Assembly (NCBI GenBank): GCA_023846275.1 | Contig: CM043869.1 | Location: 14,851,501-14,915,500, forward strand | Direction of reading: 5' to 3' | Length of the DNA stretch: 64,000 bases | Source: Vanilla planifolia | Lineage: Eukaryota > Streptophyta > Magnoliopsida > Asparagales > Orchidaceae | Notes under the pieces: model-generated | What the model was told of the DNA's origin: nothing | Databases searched by the model: none | The model's input: the letters and a program-made list of their open reading frames with translations, nothing else | Made by a program: the position numbers and the translations under genes | Shown: piece after piece, positions 11,004-20,974 of the stretch | How the letters are laid out: every line of letters begins with the position of its first letter | Numbering within the stretch: position 1 is the first letter of the stretch

Positions 11004-12698
11004 ATGGCGGGGTCCAAGGGTAAGAAGAGCGCCCGAAAAATAAGACAGTCGGCCAGCAAATCGCCGGAAAGGGAATCCTGTACTGGAATTCTTGCGAGAA
11101 GGGCTGTGGAATCAGACACAAACTTTGATAGAGTCAACGAAGCCAAGGTCAACGTGGGGAAGACGGAAGCCGATGAACACGAGATAGAATCGTCGAAGGA
11201 GGACACTGCGTCCTCAGGCAGCCCTGTGCTGGCGTTTGAATCAGGGGAGGTCACAGCGCTTCTGAATAAAGGGAAAACAGTCACGGGGGAGGCGTCTGGA
11301 CATGAAAGTCTGTGCTTGGGTGCGCGGACTGAGCTGGAGGGGGGAAAGAGGAAACACCAGGAGCAGGCTGAATGCTCGAGAGTGCAGGAATCAAAATTTA
11401 CTGATCAGAATGCAAGGGACAAGGAGGAATGCGTCTCTCAGTTATTGGCTAGAGAGGAGGTAGCGAAGGTGAATAAAATCAGCTTCAAGGAGGCTTTAAC
11501 CTCCAATAACAATAATTCTAGCGGTCGGGCTACTTCATTTGTGCGGATGGCTTCAATTGATGTTAAGGAAAGAGCGGCAAGCCTACCAGACCACGGGGAC
11601 AATGAGGAGGTTCTCATGTCATCGGAAGCTTGCTACAGACGGATTGAATTCCACAAACATGACCTGGTCGGGCGTGTCTACGGTAACAACCTCCCGTTTT
11701 TTGTGATAGCCCGCGTTCTGCATAAGAGATGGGGGAACTACCGCAATTTTAAGGTGTTGGATCTGACAAATGGGTGTTTCTGCCTTCATTTCGAATCTAT
11801 GCAAGATAGGAATGAGGTGTGGTTGGGTGGACCTTGGCAGGTGGCCGGTCAGGCCATGGGTCTGGATGTCTGGACGCATGATTTCCGGCCGGACGACAGG
11901 ATGACGATGTGCGCACCAATTTGGATTTGTCTTCCGGGACTTCCGTTGATTTACTGGGATGTGGAAAACATCTTCCGCATTGCCAAGGCGGTGGGAGAGC
12001 CTTTCTTGCTGGATGGCTGGACAGCGGACATGCAGAGGTCCGCCTTTGCGAGAATTTGCGTCCGCATGGACTTCTCTAAACCCTTGAAACCTGGAGTTTG
12101 GCTGAGGGGGGAGTTTGGGAGGCTGTACCAACCTTTTGAATATGAGGGTTTGCCTCGCGTTTGTTTCAATTGTGGTCGGGTGGGACACTTGGCGGAGCAA
12201 TGTAGCCTACAGGAGCCAATGAAGAATGCAGATAGTAATATAGGTGGGGAGGAACCGGAGAAGGCACCAGTAGCGAAGGCCTCAATGCCAATGAATACCA
12301 AAAATATTACAAGGGAACTCATGGGAGGATTCACTGGAGAAAGGGTGACTGAGGACAAGATCATGGAGAACGAGAGACTAAATGCTTGCTGTGGGCCTAA
12401 AGAAGGAATTGAAACTCCCGGGTTTCAAACGCAAGCGGGGAGGCCGGAGGAGACCGTAAGGCAGGGAACCCTTGGACCATGGATGCTTGTTGCTCCTAGA
12501 CGGAGGAGGCAGGGTACCTGGGCGGCTGTGCAGAACCGAAACACATACCCGAGCAATTTCTCAAGAGGAAGGCAAGCTAATAACATGAATCTAGGAAGGA
12601 ATGGAAGGCTGAGAAGCATATCTGCAGCCAGTGGCAGGGGATTGTCGAGGCGAGACTGGTTGCCCAAAACTCAGGGGAATAGGGACAGAGACTTTTAA
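11004..12698 (+). CDS. LINE 1 ORF1: RNA-binding protein with DUF4283 and zinc knuckle
   Basis: 564 codons. The ATG at 11004 (MAGSKGKKSARK) is chosen because the ORF1 of LINE 2 starts at the matching place. The N-terminal third is charged and low complexity with basic SKSPERE-like words. The middle (about residues 205-370) is a DUF4283 (RRM-like) domain with the words EVWLGGPWQVAGQAMGL and FARICVRMDFSKPLKPG. A CCHC zinc knuckle CFNCGRVGHLAEQC lies at residues 387-400, and the C-terminal tail is basic. The family role is to bind the LINE RNA and form the ribonucleoprotein with ORF2. ORF2 starts 252 bases downstream, probably translated from the same RNA. Confidence 0.93.
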   Translation: MAGSKGKKSARKIRQSASKSPERESCTGILARRAVESDTNFDRVNEAKVNVGKTEADEHEIESSKEDTASSGSPVLAFESGEVTALLNKGKTVTGEASGHESLCLGARTELEGGKRKHQEQAECSRVQESKFTDQNARDKEECVSQLLAREEVAKVNKISFKEALTSNNNNSSGRATSFVRMASIDVKERAASLPDHGDNEEVLMSSEACYRRIEFHKHDLVGRVYGNNLPFFVIARVLHKRWGNYRNFKVLDLTNGCFCLHFESMQDRNEVWLGGPWQVAGQAMGLDVWTHDFRPDDRMTMCAPIWICLPGLPLIYWDVENIFRIAKAVGEPFLLDGWTADMQRSAFARICVRMDFSKPLKPGVWLRGEFGRLYQPFEYEGLPRVCFNCGRVGHLAEQCSLQEPMKNADSNIGGEEPEKAPVAKASMPMNTKNITRELMGGFTGERVTEDKIMENERLNACCGPKEGIETPGFQTQAGRPEETVRQGTLGPWMLVAPRRRRQGTWAAVQNRNTYPSNFSRGRQANNMNLGRNGRLRSISAASGRGLSRRDWLPKTQGNRDRDF

Positions 12699-12950
12699 GG
12701 CCATCAACAGGGGTCGAATGGGGAAGCGGAGGAAGCAAAAACAGAACAGGTGGGCGGCAACAGAGGGGATGGTGGATGTAAAGCTAATGGTTGTATTAAA
12801 ACGTAGCTGCTGGTGGACTCTTACGCTGCGTGTCGTGGAGCGCAGACAGAGGGAGGTGAGAAATGGGATGGCTAAGTCACAGCAGGATTGTGAGTGCCTG
12901 ACATCCTTCCCTGTGGGGTGGAAAAGCAGGTGTTTCCTAAGAGGTGACAA

Positions 12951-15900
12951 ATGGCAGCGAAATTAATGATATGGAATATCAGGGGTGTCCAAGACAGAAA
13001 ATCGAAAGGCTTCCTGCGAAGAATGGTTCGTGGCAATAGCGTTGAGGTGGTGGCACTTTTGGAAATCAAAGCAAACAAATTCCAGAGGAAGGATGCAGAC
13101 TGGTTACTCGGGAGGGGCTGGAATTTTGCGGTGCAACCCTCGGAGGGGATGTCAGCGGGGATCATTATAATGTGGAGGAGCTGGGTAAACATCATTATCA
13201 TGACATCCACGTCACATATGGTGGCTCTCCAATTATCTCTGGAAGGAAGAAAGGTGATGAATTGCTGTGTGATATATGGCCCGAAGGATCATTGTAGGCG
13301 GCGGGAGGTTTGGGACGAGGTAAGGCGCATGGATACGGGAGGAAACCCACTTATGGTGGCAGGGGATTTTAACATCATAATGTCACAAGAGGAGAAGAGA
13401 AGCGGGAGGAAATTCAGATTTGGGAAGGAGCAGCAGGAACTCGCAGACCTAATGCAGGACATGCAGTTGACAGATGTGGGGTTCAGTGGAAATATCTTCA
13501 CATGGTGCAATGGGAAAACCGGGGGAGCTCGTATCCTTGAGAGACTCAACAGGGTCCTCTTTAACTCGGTGGGATTGCAGGATTTTCCGAACTGCGCTGT
13601 AACACACCTTGGCAGGATAGGTTCTGATCACTATCCTCTGTTAATTGATATGGGCTGTCGGCAAGCTAGAAAGCGCATCTCCAGAGTTCAATTCAAGTGT
13701 GTTTGGCTTCAATTTCCGCAGGCAATCGGTGTTGTGCACCAAACGTGGAGCAGAAGTGTGAAAGGTGATCAAATGGGGGCGCTGTCGACCAAATTCCGCC
13801 GTTCATTAGGTGCGCTGCGGCAGTGGAGCAAAGAGGAATTGGGAAACATTGTGGATTTAAATAAGAAGCTGGAGAACCGCATCAATACACTACAGATGAA
13901 AGAATCCTTGGGGGGTCTGCGGGAGGAGGAAAGCGCTGAGCTTGGCCAAAAAATTTCGGCTTTTCACCATGGGTGCGCCCTGGAGGAGAAGTGGTGGTGG
14001 CAGCGGGCGAAGCTTCATTGGGCACAGCTGGGGGATCGAAATACCACGTTCTTCCATGATGCTGCTTCGGCTCGGTCGCGCACGAATCGCATAACTATAC
14101 TGAAGGATGAGGAAGGGAAGATGATGGATACGCAGAAGGAGATTGGCGATGCACTGTTGAGTTTCTTTAGGAAGAAATGGAGCAGCGGGGGCTGCGCGCC
14201 TCCGATGTTAAATTTTGTGCCAAGAACCACTGTCAATAAGGATATGGCTTCTCAGCTATGCAGCAAGATTACTGAGAAGGAGGTTATTGACGCCATAAAG
14301 GGGATGAGGAGGAACAAGGCTCCTGGAAATGATGGTATTTCTGCTGAATTCATACATGGTTTCTGGGAGATTACTAGGAGTGATATTACCCACGCGGTGT
14401 TGGCATTCTTTGATGCTAAGAGAATGCCGAAGGAATGGAAGGAGACCTTGGTGGTACTGATTCCCAAAAGGAAAGGCGCTTATATGCCGACACAATTTCG
14501 TCTCATCAGCCTTTGCAATACAATTTATAAGGTAGTGGCGCGGATCTTGGTGGAGCGGCTTAAGCCCCTAATGCCTCGCCTCATAGCACAGGAACAGGGA
14601 GCTTTTATCCCAGGTCGTTGCATCTCAGACAACATCTTCATTGCGCAAGAAATGGAGACACGCATGCACTCTTGCTCATCCAAATCTGGTCTCACGGCAG
14701 TCAAGCTTGACATGATGCAAGCGTATGACAACATTTGGTGGGATTTTTTGTTTGAGATGATAAGGATCCTTGGGTTTCCCAAGCTTTGGTGTGACTGGAT
14801 CTCTGCCTGTATCACCTCCCCCACTTTTGGTGTGCTTGTTAATGGTGTCCGCCTGCCATGGGTGCAGGCTCATCACGGTTTGAGGCAGGGCTGCCCTCTC
14901 TCACCATATCTATACGTCATTGCGTCGGAATACCTCTCGGCACTTATGCATGAATATGAGTCCAAGCAGTTATTGGGGTTCAGACCTGGGAAGCACGCAC
15001 CACTGGTGTCTCATTTGTTATATGCGGATGATGTCATTATTTATGCCAATGCAACGTACAAGGCTGTGCGCTCAATTCGCAGAGTAATTAAACTTTTCAG
15101 CAAAGCAGCAGGCTTGCAGACGAACCTTTCTAAATCTAGTGTCCACTTTAGCAGAAAAAACAGCAGGTCAAAGACTAGGAAGATTGCCAAAAAGCTTGGT
15201 ATGGTGCGCGGGGACTCCTTAACATATCTTGGGGTACCAATCTCGGCAAAGAGGCTCAAGAGGGCTGATTTAAATTTCCTAATCCAGAAAATGGAGGCAT
15301 GCATAGCAAGCTGGAGGATTCGTCCCCTGTCTTTGGCTAGTAGAGTCTCACTTGCTACCTCTGTGCTCAACGCCATTCCCACGTATGTTCTCAGACACTG
15401 CACTGTGTCAGCGGGTGTCATCGACGAGATCGAGAGGCGCGTGAGGAGCTTCTTGTGGAATGGAGCAAGCAACTCTCATATGATCCACTATGCGCCATGG
15501 AGCTGTATTACACTTCCAAGGAACGCGGGCGGCTTGGGGCTGAGGGATTTTCGCGTGTGGCAGCGTGTTCTAATGATGAAACAGTGCAAACGGTTGCTGT
15601 GTCGCGAGGAAAGCCCGTGGGTTGACATCTTCAGGAGGAAGTACGGGGGCAATTTGGCGACTTCAAGGATTCCGTGGAACATATCCCAATCGGGCAAGCT
15701 GGTGCTTGAGGCAATGCCGACGACAGTGACGGTGTTCGTTTGGAGAATTGGTGACGGTAAGGAGGCGAGATTTGAGGAAGACAACTGGCTTGGCTTCCTC
15801 CCGATCTGTATGTGGCCGACGCTGATCAATATGGAGACGGTCTGGCCGGCGAGGGTGGCGGATTGTATCAATGATGACGGCGAATGGGATGTTCACAGAA

Positions 15901-16661
15901 TTCGGGCTTGGGCAAGTGCTCTGCTCCTTGACAGAATCCTTCATTTGCCCAGGGCGAGATCCTCTGCTCGTGACATGCTGGTCCAGGTGCACACGGAGGC
16001 AGAGGTGGTGGACAACGGCAGAATTTATTGGGACCTGAAGTGCAAAGAGGGAGACGGCCTTCCCACGGCGAGCTGGCGGGGTTCGGAACAGCTAAGGGGT
16101 CTCTGGAAGATTAAAACCTTGCCGCGGGTACGCCTGTTTCTTTGGAGGGTGGCGAAAGACTATCTCCCCATGGCGACGTGGCTGTTGCGGAGGGGAATGG
16201 TTGAGAACCGAGGCTGTGTATGGGGCTGCGAGGAAGAGGAGACAGCGCAACACATCTTTTGGAGTTGTCCGCAGGCCCAGGCTCTTTGGCAGGATTCCGC
16301 TGCACGGGACGCCGTGGATGCTGTACTGTTGGCAAGGGAGGTCAACGACGCCAGCCGTGACTTCATCCGGCAGCTTATGGATTTCATTGGTTCACCGGCG
16401 GCAAGGTACGGGGTCAGAGTTGCGCACGCTGCATTTCTGGCTACGTCGTTATACTATATATGGGGGAGGAGGAACGCGAAGAGACATAATGCTCCACCTG
16501 GCAACCTTGCGACATTATTACGAAATGTGAAGATGGAGATTATTGCTGTAGTTGAGCAGCGCAACCTACATTCATCCATGTCCTGCGGGAACCCGTACAG
16601 TTCACCCGAACTGCCTGTAACCCATAGATGGGTTCCCCCCCCACTGGATGGATTAAAGTGA
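12951..16661 (+). CDS. LINE 1 ORF2: endonuclease and reverse transcriptase
   Basis: 1236 codons, starting MAAKLMIWNIRG. An APE-type endonuclease occupies about residues 1-230, with NIRG (9-12), E38, GDFN (about 138-141) and SDHYPL (about 225-230). It nicks target DNA to prime cDNA synthesis. Reverse transcriptase spans about 465-765, with KAPGNDGISAEF, the KLDMMQAYD block, GLRQGCPLSPYLY and the catalytic YADD at 691-694. A zf-RVT region with LWKIKTLPRVRLFLWR follows at about 1050-1140. The frame ends VTHRWVPPPLDGLK just past a C8 run. The RNase H domain normally fused after this proline linker in related plant proteins lies in the -1 frame and overlaps by 34 nt. All catalytic motifs look whole. 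Confidence 0.95.
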   Translation: MAAKLMIWNIRGVQDRKSKGFLRRMVRGNSVEVVALLEIKANKFQRKDADWLLGRGWNFAVQPSEGMSAGIIIMWRSWVNIIIMTSTSHMVALQLSLEGRKVMNCCVIYGPKDHCRRREVWDEVRRMDTGGNPLMVAGDFNIIMSQEEKRSGRKFRFGKEQQELADLMQDMQLTDVGFSGNIFTWCNGKTGGARILERLNRVLFNSVGLQDFPNCAVTHLGRIGSDHYPLLIDMGCRQARKRISRVQFKCVWLQFPQAIGVVHQTWSRSVKGDQMGALSTKFRRSLGALRQWSKEELGNIVDLNKKLENRINTLQMKESLGGLREEESAELGQKISAFHHGCALEEKWWWQRAKLHWAQLGDRNTTFFHDAASARSRTNRITILKDEEGKMMDTQKEIGDALLSFFRKKWSSGGCAPPMLNFVPRTTVNKDMASQLCSKITEKEVIDAIKGMRRNKAPGNDGISAEFIHGFWEITRSDITHAVLAFFDAKRMPKEWKETLVVLIPKRKGAYMPTQFRLISLCNTIYKVVARILVERLKPLMPRLIAQEQGAFIPGRCISDNIFIAQEMETRMHSCSSKSGLTAVKLDMMQAYDNIWWDFLFEMIRILGFPKLWCDWISACITSPTFGVLVNGVRLPWVQAHHGLRQGCPLSPYLYVIASEYLSALMHEYESKQLLGFRPGKHAPLVSHLLYADDVIIYANATYKAVRSIRRVIKLFSKAAGLQTNLSKSSVHFSRKNSRSKTRKIAKKLGMVRGDSLTYLGVPISAKRLKRADLNFLIQKMEACIASWRIRPLSLASRVSLATSVLNAIPTYVLRHCTVSAGVIDEIERRVRSFLWNGASNSHMIHYAPWSCITLPRNAGGLGLRDFRVWQRVLMMKQCKRLLCREESPWVDIFRRKYGGNLATSRIPWNISQSGKLVLEAMPTTVTVFVWRIGDGKEARFEEDNWLGFLPICMWPTLINMETVWPARVADCINDDGEWDVHRIRAWASALLLDRILHLPRARSSARDMLVQVHTEAEVVDNGRIYWDLKCKEGDGLPTASWRGSEQLRGLWKIKTLPRVRLFLWRVAKDYLPMATWLLRRGMVENRGCVWGCEEEETAQHIFWSCPQAQALWQDSAARDAVDAVLLAREVNDASRDFIRQLMDFIGSPAARYGVRVAHAAFLATSLYYIWGRRNAKRHNAPPGNLATLLRNVKMEIIAVVEQRNLHSSMSCGNPYSSPELPVTHRWVPPPLDGLK

Positions 16662-17116
16662 ACTGTGACGCTGCTTGTGGTCTGGATTCTGTAGGTATTG
16701 GTGTAGTAGTGAGAGACCATATGAGGAGGCCGATCCTGGTGATGGGGAAGAGGTTTGTTTCTCAGGCAAGTGAGGCGATGGAGGTCCAGGCAGTACTTGA
16801 GGCCTTCCAGCTATTGCGGAAGTTCCTGTCGCAGTTTCGTGCTATTGAGATGCAGACGGATTCCATGACGGCGGTGCTGACGATCCGAAAGCTTATTGCC
16901 AACGCACCTGTGGTTGGACCTATTGCTGAGAATATACGTTGTGCTAGTGATCTGGACGCCCTTACTATAACACATGTTTACAGGGAAGGTAATCAGCTTG
17001 CCGACTGGGTGGCACGTGCTGCTTGTCGAAACAACTTCGTTTGGAATGGTGGGACCTCATATCCCAAGCCGCTCATCAAGTTGTTGCTGGTAGATTACAT
17101 GTTCGATCCTCCGTGA
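16628..17116 (+). CDS. LINE 1 RNase H domain in the -1 frame, overlapping ORF2
   Basis: 162 codons from an ATG at 16628, with a TAG immediately before it in the same frame. Words: TGWIKVNCDAACG, EAMEVQAVLEAF, IEMQTDS and NQLADWVARAA, which supply the D, E, D and D of an RVT_3-type RNase H. The end is DPP before the stop at 17116, followed by a short 3' UTR and the A tail. Some plant L1 lineages are known to carry such a C-terminal RNase H, normally joined to RT. Here it is one frame back and overlaps ORF2 at a C8 run. It could be made by -1 slippage or by reinitiation at this ATG. LINE 2 has the same layout without the ATG, which favours slippage. Confidence 0.88.
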   Translation: MGSPPTGWIKVNCDAACGLDSVGIGVVVRDHMRRPILVMGKRFVSQASEAMEVQAVLEAFQLLRKFLSQFRAIEMQTDSMTAVLTIRKLIANAPVVGPIAENIRCASDLDALTITHVYREGNQLADWVARAACRNNFVWNGGTSYPKPLIKLLLVDYMFDPP

Positions 17117-17178
17117 GGATAGCACCTATTAATGTACTTTTGCTGGGCTTGTGCCCCTTTTGAATATCAAAAAAAAAA

Positions 17179-17196
17179 ATAGTAATAGGAAATTTT
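17179..17196 (+). repeat. Target site duplication of LINE 1, right copy
   Basis: Exact repeat of 10492-10509, directly after the A tail. Intron 1 of relic B resumes here and runs to the exon 2 acceptor at 17248. Confidence 0.92.
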
Positions 17197-17642
17197 TAAA
17201 ATAAACTTATACATCAAAAATAATATTTGGTATGAAAATTTATTGTAGAAAGATTGGCATCGAATATCCGACTTACTGGACAAATACTTCTCGACGGCCA
17301 GGAACGGCCCCTGGCTTATGGAACCTCGGTAATATAATGTTCTACGAAAAATATAAATAAAAGAGTAATTTTCAAGTAGACCCTACACGCAGTGACCCAA
17401 TGCTCGTGGTGGTTTAAGGCCAATGTGACCCAAGAAGACATGCTGATGATGACACTGACGGTGAGGGAGGCGGTGCAGTACGCCGCAGAGCTGCAACTGC
17501 CTTCGTCGATGGGTCGAGCAGCAAAGATGCAGAGGGCAGAGGAGACACTGCAGGAGATGGGACTCACGGGGGTGGCTGGAGTCCGCATTGGCGGGCGGGT
17601 GACGAAGGGGATAAGCGGGGGGCAGAAGAGGAGGGTCAGCAT

Positions 17643-17995
17643 TGTTAGCAAACTTTAATTTTTAAACGTTTGGTTAGCACTTTTTAAGTGCTTATTAGCA
17701 TTTTTTAAGGATGGATTTGGTTAGCACTTTTTAAGTGCTTGTTAGCATATTTTAAGTATTTTGAGGATTTTTAAGGATTTTAAGTATTTTGAGGATTTTT
17801 AGGGATTAGAAACAAACTTTTGAATTATGAGAAAAGATTTGGGAGATTAGATATTTTTCTTGACTATAAATAGATGTAATTGGTTCATTGTGATTATGCA
17901 ATTTTATGAATGAAATATTCTTAGCTATTCTCTTCTTCTTCCTTAAATCTTTCGTTGCCATTTCCAAATTTCTTCCTACTCTTTTATTTCCATCA
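17643..17995 (+). repeat. 5' LTR of Copia element 2
   Basis: 353 bp, TGTTAGCA...TTCCATCA, with AGCAT outside. It holds two palindromic gcactttttaagtgc words, a TATA-like 'ctataaatagatg' near 17864-17876, and the 'gaaatattcttagc' U5 end. The 3' LTR is 306 bp, so the two ends differ in length. Confidence 0.93.
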
Positions 17996-17998
17996 AAG

Positions 17999-18010
17999 TG
18001 GTATCAGAGC
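17999..18010 (+). other. Primer binding site of Copia element 2
   Basis: TGGTATCAGAGC, complementary to the 3' end of initiator tRNA-Met, three bases inside the 5' LTR. Confidence 0.92.
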
Positions 18011-18087
18011 AAAAGGAAGTAGATAGAACGCCGCAGCGTCAAAGGGAGAAGAGCAAAGTTTTTTTTAAAGGGGTGTTTTCATTTACA

Positions 18088-18822
18088 ATGTCTGGAATTA
18101 TGCAACAAGTCATTCCCAGATTGACGAACGACAATTATGATAATTGGTGCATTCAGTTTAAAGCCCTTCTTGGCTCGCAAGACTTTTGGGAGATTGTTAT
18201 CGATGGCTTTGATGAATCAGATGCTACTGAAGCAGAGAAGAAATTGTTGAAAGAAAATCAGAGAAAAGACAAAAAGGCATTGTGCTTGATATATCAAGGA
18301 CTTGATGAAGCCACTTTTGAGAAGGTTGCAGAAGCGACTACAAGCAAAGAGGTTTGGAGTAAACTCAACACAATTTTCAAAGGTGTTGAACAGGTGAAGC
18401 GTGTACGTCTTCAAATCCTTAGGGGTGATTTTGAGCAAGCAAAGATGAATGAAAATGAGACTATCTTAGATTATGTCTCACGTTTGATTGCTATTGTGAA
18501 TTTGATGAAGAGAAATGGAGAACAAATCGACGATGTACGTGTCGTTGAAAAAGTACTCCGTTCTTTAGCTCCTATGTTTGAACACGTGGTAACAGCAATT
18601 GAAGAATCTAAAGATATATGTAGTTTATCTATTGAAGAGCTAATGGGTTCTTTACAAGTGCATGAGCAACGACTAAAAAAAAAGACAGAAGTTGCACCTA
18701 TTGATCAAGCATTAGAATCAAAATTGAATTTGAAAGAAGACAATACCTTGAAGAAAGAGAATTCAAATTCAAGAGGAAGAGGACAAGGTTCATATCGAGG
18801 ACGTGGAAGAGGTCGTTTCTAA
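18088..18822 (+). other. Gag region of Copia element 2 (fossil)
   Basis: Begins MSGIMQQVIPRLTNDNYDNW, with the following block LLGSQDFWEIVIDGFDE as in Copia gag proteins, and ends in an RG-rich RGRGQGSYRGRGRGRF tail. In the family this protein forms the virus-like particle. A zinc-knuckle region lies just downstream. Confidence 0.87.
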
Positions 18823-19020
18823 AACAGATCTCAACAGAAATTTAATCAATCTTACACTCAACATGGGCATGGAAGAAATAATGCTTCTCGAGACCGAGGA
18901 CAAGGTAGAAATATTGAATGTTATAATTATCATAAGTTTGGTCATTATGCTTCTGATTGTTGGCATAAGAATAGTCAATCAAATTATGCTGAAACATCGA
19001 AAGAAGAGTCAATATCTTTA

Positions 19021-20964
19021 TTGGCTGAAAAAGAGAGCAACGAAAAAGAAGATGTATGGTTTCTTGATTCAGGAGCAAGCACCCATATGTGTGGAAAAAG
19101 ACATCTATTTGAGTCAATTGAAAATGTGCAAGCAAGTGTGAGTCTTGGAGACTCATCAAAGTTGAAAGTTGAAGGCAAAGGTAATATAAAACTTTACAAA
19201 GAGAATGGGTTTCCAATTATTATTTCAGATGTATATTTTATTCCTGATATGAAAAGTAATATCCTTAGCCTTGGCCAATTAATTGAGAAAGGATATATTA
19301 TACATATGGAGAATGGTTATCTTCTTTTGCAAGATTCAAAAGGAAATAATATTACTAAAGTGAAGATGTCGACAAATCGCATGTTTCTTCTTCAATTAAA
19401 ATCAACAAGTGAAGTTTGTTATCTTGGGCATCTTTCAAATGATTCTTTGAAAAGGCATCTAAGGTATGGTCACCTTAACTTTGGAGGTTTGAAATTATTG
19501 ACAAAAGAAGAAATGGTGAAAGGTCTTCCTTTATTGGATGATCCACACCATATATGTGAAGCTTATATACTTGGAAAGCAACATCGTCTACCATTTCTGA
19601 AGAATAACACTTGGAGAGCTAAAAGGCCATTGCAGCTTATTCATACAGATATTTGTGGTCAATTTGTGCCATTATCAAATGGAGGTAACAAATATTTTAT
19701 CACTTTCATAGATGATTTCAGTAAAAAAATGTGGACATATTTTATTAAGGAGAAATCTGCTGCTATCTCCATATTTAAAGAGTTCAAATGCAAGGTTGAA
19801 AAAGAGAATGAGTTATTCATTCAATGCCTTAGATCTGATAGAGGTGGTGAATACATTTCAAATGAATTTAATCAATTTTGTAAGCAAGAAGGCATACGAC
19901 ATCAATTTACCACAAGTTATACTCCACAACAAAATGGAGTGGCTGAAAGAAGGAATCATACTATCCTTGATATGATAAGGACAATGATGAGAGAGAGGAA
20001 TATGCCAAAAGAATTTTGGGCAGAAGCAGTTGCGTGTTCAACTTATTTGCTAAATCGATGTCTTACTAAAGTTGTGCGTTATATGACTCCACAAGAAGCT
20101 TGGAGTGGATATACACCAAGTGTTTCTCATTTTCGAATATTTAGTTGTATTGCATATGCACAAGTACCTAATGCAATAAGGAAGAAATTAGATAATAAAG
20201 GTGAAAAATACATATTCATTGGGTACAGTGAGGAGTCAAAAGCCTACAAACTCTACAATCCTTTAACCAAAAAGGTATTTATTAGTCGTGATGTTGTGTT
20301 TGTAAAAGAAGATACTTGGAAGTGGACGGAAGAGAAGCATGATAAAACTATCACACTTGGGCAAGAAGAAGAAATTCAAAATCAACAAACTCATGATTTG
20401 AATTCTCCAACAAGCTCTCCCTCAAGATCAACTACTATGCAGAAGAAAGCACATCCTATAGACTCAAGCAGAAAGATGAAAAATTTACAAGAGATATATG
20501 AGCAAACGTCTCAATATTCTAACTTATTCTATTATTTTACTGATAATGAACCTATTTCTTTTGATGAAGCAGTGCAAGATATAAATTGGCAAAAAGCTAT
20601 GGATGAAGAAATAACATCTATAGAAAAGAATAATACATGGGAGTTGGTTGATCTCCCTCCTCAAAAGAAACCTATAGGAGTTAAATGGGTTTACAAGATT
20701 AAGCATAAAACAGATGAAACAGTAGATAGATACAAGACAAGACTAATGACAAAAGGCTTTAAGCAAAAATATGCACAACATGGGAGAAGCAAGCATATCG
20801 AGACAAGGTATCATTTTCTTCGTGATCATGTCAACAAGGAGACTATAAGACTCATATATTGCAGTACTGAAGAACAAGTAGCTGATATTTTTACTAAATC
20901 GCTTGGAGTGAAGAAGTTTGAAGAATTACGAGATCAGTTAGGGCTGAAGATACTTCAAGTTTGA
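19021..20964 (+). other. Pol region of Copia element 2 (fossil)
   Basis: Visible parts in order: retropepsin DVWFLDSGASTHMCG; integrase zinc-binding and core words (HTDICG, TFIDDFSKKMW, SDRGGEY, TPQQNGVAERRN); the integrase C-terminal GYSEESKAYKLYNP; the RT beginning WELVDLPPQKKPIGVKWVY; and the RNase H end EEQVADIFTKSLG. It is much shorter than a complete Copia pol, so the element is a fossil. Confidence 0.88.
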
Positions 20965-20974
20965 GGGGGAGTAA
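20957..20974 (+). other. Polypurine tract of Copia element 2
   Basis: 'agtttgagggggagtaa' directly before the 3' LTR, the usual plus-strand primer. Confidence 0.8.

Larger units (their letters stand above)
10510..17178 (+). mobile_element. LINE 1: nearly full-length plant L1 retrotransposon
   Basis: 6.67-kb non-LTR element in intron 1 of ABCG relic B, same strand as the gene, flanked by a perfect 18-bp target duplication (10492-10509 and 17179-17196) and ending in a short A tail. Order: GC- and purine-rich 5' leader (10510-11003), ORF1 (11004-12698), 252-bp spacer, ORF2 (12951-16661), and an RNase H frame overlapping the end of ORF2 (16628-17116). ORF1 and ORF2 are uninterrupted and the expected motifs are present, so it could have been active recently. 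Its GC-rich coding DNA contrasts strongly with the host intron. It is related to but clearly diverged from LINE 2 (34644-41445); their 5' leaders do not match. Confidence 0.95.

Noticed and set aside
17999-18010. tRNA gene suspected from the tRNA-like word
   Set aside because: Only the 12-base primer binding site of a Copia element is present, with no cloverleaf. The same word occurs in the other two elements.
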